From assembly GCF_027924565.1 (NCBI RefSeq), contig NZ_AP027041.1, positions 372,001 through 436,000 on the forward strand: DNA of 64,000 nt, in the 5' to 3' direction. Numbering within the stretch: position 1 is the stretch's first letter; every line of letters begins with the position of its first letter. Below, piece after piece: positions 53,967 to 62,000 of this stretch. The translations under genes were made by a program, and so were the position numbers. This DNA comes from Lysobacter auxotrophicus. GTDB taxonomy: Bacteria; Pseudomonadota; Gammaproteobacteria; Xanthomonadales; Xanthomonadaceae. Under the pieces are notes generated by a model, which made no database searches, was not told the origin of the DNA, and was given only the letters and a program-made list of their open reading frames with translations.

Positions 53967-55184
53967 ATGGATCTGAAGAGCGGCTACCCGTACTGGGCGA
54001 TCCGGAACGGACTGATGCGGGTGTTTCCGCGAATCGACCAGGAGTGGCGCGGGGACGTCGCCGTGATCGGTGGCGGCATCACCGGCGCGCTGGTGGCGAA
54101 CGAGCTTGCGACGGCGGGTCATGGCGTCGTCGTGCTGGAGCAGCGCGACATCGGCTGGGGCAGCACGGCGGCCAGTACGGCGCTGTTGCAGTACGAGATC
54201 GACACGCACCTCATCGACCTGTGCAAGCGATACGGCGAAGCCGATGGCGTGCTGGCCTATCGTGCCTGTATCGAAGGGCTCGACATCTTCGAGCGCCTCG
54301 CCAGCACGCTCGGCAACGTCGATTTCAAGACACAGCAGAGCCTCTATCTGGCCAGCGCGCCGCGTCACGTCGCGACGTTGCAGGAAGAAGCCCGACTGCG
54401 AACGCGCCACGGGATCGCCGCGCAGTGGCTGGACGCGGAGGAAGTGCGGGCGCGGTATCGCATCGACGCGGCCGGCGCGATCCTGAGTGAGAAGGCGGCG
54501 CGAGTGGATCCGTACCGGATGACGTACCGACTGCTGGCGCGCCTGGCACGACAGGGCGTGGACGTGTTCGATCGCACGCAGATCGTCCGCATCGAGCCGC
54601 TTCGCGGACGTGTCCGCCTCGTCACCGCCAATGGGCCCGTCGTCGAGGCCCGGCACGTCGTCGTCGCAGCCGGATACGCCGCGCAGTCGTGGCTGCCGGG
54701 CGGCCTGGCGAAAAACCGCAGCAGCTACGCGTTCATCACCGACCCGCTGGATCCCGCGCTGCTCGGCGAACTGGATCGAACGCTGGTCTGGGAATCGGCG
54801 CGTCCGTACCTGTACCTGCGGAGCACCCGCGACCACCGGCTGCTCGTCGGCGGCGCGGACGACGCGGTCGACGTACCGGCCCGACGCGATGCGCGCGTGG
54901 ACAAGAAGGCGAGGGTGCTGCTCAAGCAGTTGTCCAGTCGAGCGCCGCACCTGACCGTGGAGCCGGCGTTCGCATGGGGCGGCACGTTCGCCGAAACCCG
55001 GGATGGCCTGCCGTGGTTCGGGCCGCATCCGCGATGGGGCGGGCGCGTGCATTTTGCGATGGCCTATGGCGGCAATGGCATCACCTACAGCGCCATCGGC
55101 GCGACGCTGCTGCGCGCCACGATCGAACGCAGGCGGCACCCGTTGTCCCGGTTGTTCGGCTTCGACCGGCTGCGGCGCATGTAG
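53967..55184 (+). CDS. FAD-dependent oxidoreductase (DAO family)
   Basis: The 405-residue protein has the FAD dinucleotide-binding motif VIGGGITGALVANEL (about 33-47), ending with the acidic residue of LEQRD, and a second conserved stretch VVAAGYAAQSWLP. It ends in GGNGITYSAIGATLLR, as in D-amino-acid oxidase/glycine oxidase-like enzymes. These oxidise amine or amino acid substrates; the substrate here is unknown. The start at 53967 is placed by the conserved N-terminus (YPYWAIRNGL). The ribosome site is weak. Confidence 0.85.
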   Translation: MDLKSGYPYWAIRNGLMRVFPRIDQEWRGDVAVIGGGITGALVANELATAGHGVVVLEQRDIGWGSTAASTALLQYEIDTHLIDLCKRYGEADGVLAYRACIEGLDIFERLASTLGNVDFKTQQSLYLASAPRHVATLQEEARLRTRHGIAAQWLDAEEVRARYRIDAAGAILSEKAARVDPYRMTYRLLARLARQGVDVFDRTQIVRIEPLRGRVRLVTANGPVVEARHVVVAAGYAAQSWLPGGLAKNRSSYAFITDPLDPALLGELDRTLVWESARPYLYLRSTRDHRLLVGGADDAVDVPARRDARVDKKARVLLKQLSSRAPHLTVEPAFAWGGTFAETRDGLPWFGPHPRWGGRVHFAMAYGGNGITYSAIGATLLRATIERRRHPLSRLFGFDRLRRM

Positions 55185-55343
55185 CCGATCGCGGGTCCGT
55201 GCAGCCGCCGGAGCCGTCGCGCTATTCCCCGCTTTCGTCGCCCCATCCCCCGGTTCGTCGCAATCCGGTGGATGGAGCGCGGCGCGCGGTCGCAGCCTGT
55301 TGCCCGCCGGATGTCCGGCGCGTGTGGCGAAGATAGGCCGACC

Positions 55344-55562
55344 ATGAAAACCCTGATCGCGCTCCTGGCGTGGTGCGTCTTGCTGGTTCTGTGCTGGCCG
55401 CTCGCGCTGCTGGCGCTGGTGTTGTGGCCGCTGGTCTGGCTGGTGTCGCTGCCGTTCCGGCTGGTGGGCATCACGTTCTCGGCGCTGTTCGCGTTCGCGC
55501 ATGCGCTGCTGACGCTGCCGGCACGGTTGCTCGGCTGGCGTCCGCACGCCGCGCCGGCCTGA
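55344..55562 (+). CDS. small hydrophobic membrane protein
   Basis: The 72-residue protein is almost entirely hydrophobic (Leu, Ala, Trp), with two probable membrane helices (about 3-27 and 28-57) and a short charged tail. No family is recognised. It starts at a plausible ATG 159 bases after the oxidoreductase gene. Small size and composition bias leave some doubt that it is real. Confidence 0.55.
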   Translation: MKTLIALLAWCVLLVLCWPLALLALVLWPLVWLVSLPFRLVGITFSALFAFAHALLTLPARLLGWRPHAAPA

Positions 55563-55626
55563 CCTCTACCGCACGGGCAGCACGCCCGCATCGGGCATCA
55601 CCACATCGATTACAGGGAAGCAGCAC

Positions 55627-56121
55627 ATGAAGAAGTTCATGTCCGTGGCGGCCGTTCTGATGGCCGCGACCATATCGAGCACGACCGTCGCGCGCACGCC
55701 GCGTGATCCATCGACCGAGCAGGCCGGCCTGTCGCGCACCATCGCGTCGCTCGATACCGCGGTGTTCGACGCATTCAACCGGTGCGACGTCCCCGTGCAG
55801 TTGCGCAAGCACGCCAGCTACTTCGCGCCCGACGTCGAGTTCTACCACGACACCGGCGGCGTCACCTGGTCGCGCGAGGAGATGCTCGCGAACACGCGCC
55901 AGTACGTGTGCGGGAAGTTCCGTCGCGAACTCGTGCCCGGCTCGCTGAAGGTGTTCCCGATCAAGGAATTCGGCGCCATCGAACAGGGCACGCACCGCTT
56001 CTGCCAGTTCGGCAGCGGCAAGTGCGAAGGCATCGCCGACTTCACCATCGTGTGGGAGAACCGCGACGGCGCATGGCGGATCACGCGCGTGCTGAGTTAC
56101 GGGCATCGCGCCAACGACTGA
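55627..56121 (+). CDS. exported SnoaL/DUF4440-like protein
   Basis: The 164-residue protein has a signal peptide (about 1-22, cleavage near VAR). An NTF2-like domain follows (about 36-160), with SYFAPDVEFYHDTGGVTWSRE and the ending IVWENRDGAWRITRVLSYGHR, typical of DUF4440. Two cysteine pairs in the mature part may form disulfides. The role is unknown. The ATG is 6 bases after AAGCAGCAC, a weak ribosome site. A degenerate REP-like unit follows the stop. Confidence 0.8.
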   Translation: MKKFMSVAAVLMAATISSTTVARTPRDPSTEQAGLSRTIASLDTAVFDAFNRCDVPVQLRKHASYFAPDVEFYHDTGGVTWSREEMLANTRQYVCGKFRRELVPGSLKVFPIKEFGAIEQGTHRFCQFGSGKCEGIADFTIVWENRDGAWRITRVLSYGHRAND

Positions 56122-56134
56122 GTCGGCGGGATTC

Positions 56135-56160
56135 CCCGGGTGCGCTTCGCTTTACCCGCG
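56135..56160. repeat. degenerate GTAG REP-like arm
   Basis: CCCGGGTGCGCTTCGCTT followed by TACCCGCGG is the inverted form of the arms at 29434 and 52344, with one inserted T and one changed base. It lies between convergent genes, 14 bases after one stop and 15 before the other. Confidence 0.6.
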
Positions 56161-56174
56161 GCGCAACAGCACGA

Positions 56175-57761
56175 CTACTTCAGCGCAAACGAATCGCTGC
56201 GCGACAGGTCCCAGAACTTGCGGAAGACCGCGTGCTCCGGAATGCCGGAAAGCAATTCGCCCGGCTGCAGGAAGCGGTACAGCGCGCCGAGCGAACGCAC
56301 TTCCACCTGCGACACGCGACGCAGCACGTGCTCGGGGTCGATCTGCTCGGGATGCTCCAGCCCGGCCGCGCACAGCAGGTCGCGCAGGCCCTTCAGCGTG
56401 TTCTGGTGGAACTGGAACACGCGCGTCGCCTTGTCGGGGACGTCGAGCGCGCGCCAGCGCGAGGGATCCTGCGTCGCGATGCCGGTCGGGCAACGGTCGG
56501 TGTGGCAGCTCTGCGACTGGATGCAGCCCAGCGCGAACATGAAACCGCGCGCGGCGTTGCACCAGTCCGCACCCATCGCCATCGTGCGGGCGATGTCGAA
56601 CGCGCTGACGATCTTGCCGGCCGCGCCGATGCGCACCTTGTCGCGCAGGTCCAGGCCGACCAGCGTGTTGTGCACCAGCATCAGCGATTCGTGCATCGGC
56701 ACGCCGACGTGGTCCATGAACTCCGCCGGCGCCGCGCCCGTGCCGCCTTCGGCGCCGTCCACGACGATGAAGTCCGGCAGCATCCCGGTCTGGCGCATGG
56801 CCTTGGCGATGCCGAACCACTCCCACGGATGGCCGATCGCCAGCTTGAAGCCCACCGGCTTGCCGCCCGACAACACGCGCAGCCGCTCCACGAATTCCAG
56901 CAGTTCGATGGGCGTGGAGAACTCCGAATGCCGCGACGGCGAATTGCAGTCCACGCCTTCGCGCACGCCGCGCGTCATGGCGATTTCCGCCGTCACCTTC
57001 GCGCCGGGCAACACGCCGCCGTGCCCGGGCTTCGCGCCCTGCGACAGCTTGATCTCGACCATCCGCACCTGCGGCAGCGCGGCGGCATCGGCGAAGCGCT
57101 GCGGATCGAAGCGGCCGTCCAGGTCGCGGCAGCCGAAATAGCCCGAACCCAGTTCCCACACCAGATCGCCGCCGGGCGCACGGTGGTACGGCGAAATCGA
57201 ACCCTCGCCGGTGTCGTGGTAGAAGTTGCCGCGCTTCGCGCCTTCGTTGAGCGCGGTGATCGCCGCGGCCGACAGCGAACCGAAGCTCATCGCCGAGATG
57301 TTGAACACGCTTGCCGAATAGGGCTGTTTCGCGCGCTCGCCGATGATCAGACGGAAATCGTGCGACGGAATCCGCGTGGGCACCACCGAATGGTTGATCC
57401 ATTCGTAATCGGCGCCGTACACGTCCTGCTGCGTGCCGAAGGGCCGCGTGTCGTTCACCGCCTTCGAACGCTGGTACACCAGGGCACGCTGCTGCCGCGA
57501 GAACGGCACCTCGGCAGTGTCGGATTCGATGAAGTACTGCCGCATCTCCGGGCCGATCGACTCCAGGCCGTAGCGGAAGTGCGCGAGGATCGGGTAATTG
57601 CGCCGCAGCGTGCTCCGGCGTTGCAGCATGTCCCACGTGCCCAGCAGCGCCAGCACGCCGAACACGACCGCCACCCACCACCAGTCCGCGTCGAGCCAGG
57701 CGATGAAGGCGAAGCACATCGTGAGCGCGATGCTCGCGATGTAAGCGGCATACCGGGACAT
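56175..57761 (-). CDS. FMN-binding glutamate synthase-like protein with membrane anchor
   Basis: The 528-residue protein begins with two membrane helices (about 5-40). The FMN-binding (beta/alpha)8 barrel of the GltB/GltS central domain follows, containing VVDGAEGGTGAAP, the glycine-rich RIGAAGKI and the cysteine cluster GCIQSQSCHTDRCPTGIATQ (about 420-439), which binds an iron-sulfur centre in glutamate synthases. The glutaminase and FAD/NADPH domains are absent, so it is not a complete GOGAT; electron partners and the true reaction are unknown. The start has a good AGGAG site. Confidence 0.9.
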   Translation of the reverse strand: MSRYAAYIASIALTMCFAFIAWLDADWWWVAVVFGVLALLGTWDMLQRRSTLRRNYPILAHFRYGLESIGPEMRQYFIESDTAEVPFSRQQRALVYQRSKAVNDTRPFGTQQDVYGADYEWINHSVVPTRIPSHDFRLIIGERAKQPYSASVFNISAMSFGSLSAAAITALNEGAKRGNFYHDTGEGSISPYHRAPGGDLVWELGSGYFGCRDLDGRFDPQRFADAAALPQVRMVEIKLSQGAKPGHGGVLPGAKVTAEIAMTRGVREGVDCNSPSRHSEFSTPIELLEFVERLRVLSGGKPVGFKLAIGHPWEWFGIAKAMRQTGMLPDFIVVDGAEGGTGAAPAEFMDHVGVPMHESLMLVHNTLVGLDLRDKVRIGAAGKIVSAFDIARTMAMGADWCNAARGFMFALGCIQSQSCHTDRCPTGIATQDPSRWRALDVPDKATRVFQFHQNTLKGLRDLLCAAGLEHPEQIDPEHVLRRVSQVEVRSLGALYRFLQPGELLSGIPEHAVFRKFWDLSRSDSFALK

Positions 57762-57991
57762 CCGGTTCTCCTGCGATGGCGTTGGCCGGCCACTGTAGCC
57801 CGGCCCGGGCCGAAGCGGGCCCGACCGTGGAATCATGCTCGCTGCGCGCGTGCGCGCCGTGTCGACAAGCGTGGCATCCCTGTCATGCGCCGTGTGAAGA
57901 ACCGGTGCGCACCAGGTGGCATCGACGCGTCGTATCCAACCCGCACACTCGGCAAAGAACACGTTGACGCGTCCGGTCTTACCATCGGCGC

Positions 57992-58717
57992 ATGCCGAAC
58001 CGTCCTGACCACGCCCATGCGGCGGCACCGCGCGACTTCCACCGGCCCAAGGTCGCACTCGTCGAAGACGATCCCCACCTGCGCGAAGTGCTGGCGGTGA
58101 ATCTCGACGATGCCGGCTTCGACGTGATCGCCTGCGCGAGCGCCGAAGCGTTCTGGCGCGAACGCGCGCACACGCCGTTCGACCTCGTCGTGCTCGACCT
58201 GACCTTGCCGGGCGAAGGCGGGTTGTCGGTGTTGCGTCGCTTGCGCGCGACCTCGGGCGTCGGCGTCGTCGTCCTCACCGGGCGCACGTTGCCGGCCGAT
58301 CACGCGCAAAGCCTGACCGAAGGCGCCGATGCGTTCCTGTCCAAGCCGGTGGACCTGCAGGTGCTCGCGGCCACGCTGCGCAGCGTCGTGCGCCGCATGC
58401 AGCCGGTCGCGCCGGCGATCGCGTGGCGGTTGACCGGCGATGGCTGGTCGCTGTGCGCGCCCGATGGCGGCATCGTCGAACTCAGCGTGCAGGAGCGCCT
58501 GCTGCTGGAGGGCGTGATGGAAGAGCCCGGTCGGGTGGTCACGCGCGAAGCGTTGCTGGAACGCTTCGATCGCGCGAACGAGGAAGTCGATCCGCAGCGG
58601 CTCGACATGGTCGTGCATCGACTTCGCAAGAAAGTCGCGCAGCTCGGCCGCCGCCTGCCGTTGCGCACGCTGTATCGCAGCGGGTACGTGTTCCAGGCCG
58701 ACGCAACGTCGGCCTGA
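57992..58717 (+). CDS. OmpR/PhoB-type response regulator (orphan)
   Basis: The 241-residue regulator has a receiver domain (about 19-130) with the acidic pocket E25-D26-D27, phosphorylation site D69 in VVLDLTLPGEGG, T96 and K118. A winged-helix output domain (about 140-237) ends in LYRSGYVFQ. No histidine kinase gene lies beside it. The start gives a longer than usual N-terminus (PNRPDHAHAAAPRDF), and a later start is possible. It is divergent from the glutamate synthase-like gene. Confidence 0.9.
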   Translation: MPNRPDHAHAAAPRDFHRPKVALVEDDPHLREVLAVNLDDAGFDVIACASAEAFWRERAHTPFDLVVLDLTLPGEGGLSVLRRLRATSGVGVVVLTGRTLPADHAQSLTEGADAFLSKPVDLQVLAATLRSVVRRMQPVAPAIAWRLTGDGWSLCAPDGGIVELSVQERLLLEGVMEEPGRVVTREALLERFDRANEEVDPQRLDMVVHRLRKKVAQLGRRLPLRTLYRSGYVFQADATSA

Positions 58718-58753
58718 TCGCATCGCGCGTGGGTTGATCGAATCGGTCGCTTC

Positions 58754-58815
58754 GAAAGATTTTGAAAGATTTGAAAAGTTTTGGTCATTGCAGTGTGCGG
58801 TGCGTCACATATACA
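58754..58815 (+). promoter_or_regulatory. UP-element-like A/T repeats and promoter for the giant surface protein
   Basis: Three A/T-rich repeats, GAAAGATTTT, GAAAGATTT and GAAAAGTTTT, follow each other at 9-10 bp steps (58754-58782). They are followed by TTGCAG (58788-58793), a 16-base spacer and TATACA (58810-58815). This is the layout of an UP element before a sigma-70 promoter, or of curved DNA. It stands out in otherwise GC-rich sequence. Confidence 0.5.
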
Positions 58816-58915
58816 GTGCCGCCCGCTCAGCGACCGGTGACGTCGACCATGCGTGCATGGCGACCTTGCGTCGCGTTCCAGTGGGGCTATCTCTGGCACA
58901 TCCCTTGCAACGTAC

Positions 58916-58932
58916 GAGCCCGCCCGGCGGGC
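58916..58932 (+). other. hairpin in the leader of the giant surface protein gene
   Basis: AGCCCGCC and GGCGGGCT flank a single C, forming a short stable stem in the proposed leader of about 190 bases, 80 bases before the ATG. It has no T-run. Leader structure may affect translation; no known riboswitch is recognised. Confidence 0.35.
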
Positions 58933-59011
58933 TGCGGCATGGCGTTGCCGTGAGCTGAGCGACAGGTCGGCCCATCGCCGGCGCTGTGTCGAAAAAAACA
59001 GGGGATATGCA

Positions 59012-62000
59012 ATGGGTCCGGTCCGTTCCACCCGCCGCTTCGCGCGCGGGTCGAGGTTGTGCACGCTCGAAAACGCCAATGGCGCGAAGCTGCCGCGCGG
59101 TGGCGCGCGTCGCGTCGTGCGCGCACTGGCCACCGCGGCGGTGCTGGCGATGTTTTCGCCACTCGCGTGGGCGGTCGACCTGCAGCTGACCAACCTGTCC
59201 GACGACGGCTCCGATCCGACGCCGGCCGGCAGCATCGTGACCTACAGCGTCACGCTGGAGAACGCCGCGGCCGACACCGCGAGCGACGTCCGCAGCGTGT
59301 TCGATCTTCCTGCCGGCAGCACGGCCGTCAATCTTCCGGCGTTCTGTTCGGTCGATGCGGGCGACGCGACGCGCGTGGTGTGTGCGCACGGCAACGTGCT
59401 CGGCACGCTGGGCGGCGGCGCGCCGGTGACGTTCGAACTGCAGGTCAGCACGGCGGGCATGCCCGTGGCGCCGATCGCCATCGCCGGCGCGGTGGGCAGC
59501 GGCCCGGCGCCCGCGGCCTCGACGAAGGTGGCCGCCATCGGCGCGCCCTTCATCAGCGACACCAACGTCGCCAACAACAAGGAAAACCAGACCACCACGC
59601 TCACCAGCGCGGGCGACCTGCAACTCACCAAGACCGCGAACGCCGATCCGGTCGTCGCCGGTTCGCTGATCACCTACACGCTCAGCGTGCGCAACAACGG
59701 CCCCAGCGCGAGCAGCGGTTTCAGCGTGGTCGACACGCTGCCGTCGGGCGCGACGTTCGTCGGCCCCGCGACGGGCACCGGCTGGAACTTCTCCGGCGCG
59801 AACGGCACGTACACCGGTTCGCTCGCGTCCGGCGCGACGGCGACCTACCAGTTCACCGCGCGCGTGACCGCCGCCGGCGGCACCATCGTCAACAGCGCCG
59901 TGGTCAATGCCGGCGCGACGCCCGACCCGGTCATCGCGAACAACACCGACGACGTCGGCGCGACGGTCATCGCCGGCGCGGACATGGAGATCACCAAGTC
60001 CGCCTCGCCGACGCCGGCCACCGGCGGGCAGCCGATCACCTTCACGCTCAACGCGCTCAACCGCGGCCCGAGCGCCGCGGCGAACGTGAGCTTCACCGAC
60101 ACGATGCCGGCGGGTTTCCTGATCACCGGCGGCAACCAGCCCGCCGGCTGGACCTGCACCACCACCGCCGACCAGACCGCGCGCACCTGCGCACGCACGA
60201 GCGCCTACGCGTCCGGCGCCAGCGACACGTTCACCATCCAGGCGATGGTGCCGTCGTCGGGCCAGGGCAGCAGCGGCAACCAGACCAACACCGCGACGAT
60301 CACCAGCAGCACGGCCGATCCAACGCCGGCGAACAACACCGGCAGCGTCACCTTCACCGTGCTCGCCGACGGCGCCGACCTGGAACTGGCGAGCAAGACC
60401 AAGGCGCCGGGCGTGGTCGCGACGTGGAGCGGCAGCGGCGACGATTCCGACAGCCGCATGACCTCGACGATCCGCATGCGCAACCGCGGCCCGCGTCCGG
60501 CGACGGGGCAGGTCGAGATCGCCGACACCCTTGCCGCGGGCGAGGAGTTCCTGTCGTCGCCCAGCACGTCGTGGACCTGCGCCGCGCAATCGGCGTATGC
60601 GCCGCCGCCGGCGCGCCAGCTCGTGGTGTGTTCGCTCAATGTCGGTTCGCTGCCGCTGGCGGTCGCCAACGGCGCCGGCAATCCGCTCGCACCCGACCTC
60701 GTCCTGGTCACGCGCGCACGCGCCGCGGGCACCCTCACCAACAACGCGTGCACCGGCGGCAGCGGCGGTTCGGCCGAACCGCTCACGGGCAACGGCGTGG
60801 ACGTCGACGGCAACACCGCCAACGACTGCGCTGGCGCCGGCGTGCGTACCACCACGCAGCGCGCCGACCTTCGCATCGCCAAGCAGACCAACGGCGCGGG
60901 CGACGCGGACAACACCCTGCCGCTGGGCTACACCGGCGCGGACTACACGCTCACCGTCACCAACGACGGCCCCGACGGCACCGCCGGCGTCGTCGTCAAC
61001 GACCAGATCCCGGGCTACCTCACCGGTCGTTCCAGCGCGACGGTCACCACGCCCGCCGGCTGGTCCTGCAATGTCGCCACGAACGGCAGCGTGCAGTGCC
61101 GCTCCAACAACACGGTGCTCGCCTCCGGGGCGTCGGCGGTGCTGACGATCCACGCGGTGGGTCCGTTCAACGACAGCGCGGGCACGACCAACGTCGCCTG
61201 CGCAGGCACCACGCTCAACGGCATCCGCTGCGGCACGGCCGGCGTGGGCGTTGACGCCTCGATCGCCGGCGCGGTCGGCGAGGTCAACACCACCAACAAC
61301 TCGGCGTCCGACTGGGTGCGCGTGCCGCGCGTGGCCAACGTGCGCACGCGCGCGAAGACCATCACCAGCGGCGCGGTCGGCCGCGAAGGCGTCAACAGCG
61401 TCTACCGCATCGACTACGACAACCAGGGGCCTTCCACCGCGGTCGGCGTCGTGTTCCGCGACGTCTTCACCCTGCCGGCCAACGACGCCGGCTTCGTGAT
61501 GATCTCCGCGAACCGCACCACCGGCGGCAGCGGCAACACCGCCTGCGCGATCGCCCGCAGCCCGGAGGTGAACGTCGTCACCGCCGCGGGCGGCAATTCG
61601 TACTCGACGTCGGGCGCGCCGGGCACCGTCAGCGTGACGTGCCCCGCGCTGAACATGGGCAACGGCGTCAACGAAAGCCTTACCGTCACCATCCGTCCGA
61701 ACAACCAGCCGGGCGGCAGCGCCGGGCGCCAGATCGACAACCTCGCCGGTTTCGACTTCACCGCCGTCTCGAACGGCAGCGACGGCAATGGCGCGTTCGA
61801 CTACAACAGCGTCGCCACCGTCGCCGACGATGAGAAGACCGCCTCGCTCACCTTCCAGGCGAACGCGGTCGACCTGATCACCAACAAGGTCGACACCGGC
61901 TTCACCGGCGGCGTCGATCCGCTCGGCTTCGACCAGACCAACCCGTCCGGCAACCTCATCAACTACCGCGTGACGGTGACCAACCAGGGCCCGTCGGTCG

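Noticed and set aside
57795-57825. GTAGCCCGGCCCGGGCCGAAGCGGGC as another copy of the GTAG repeat
   Set aside because: Only the first nine bases agree with the 27-base unit; the rest differs, so it is at best a distant relative.
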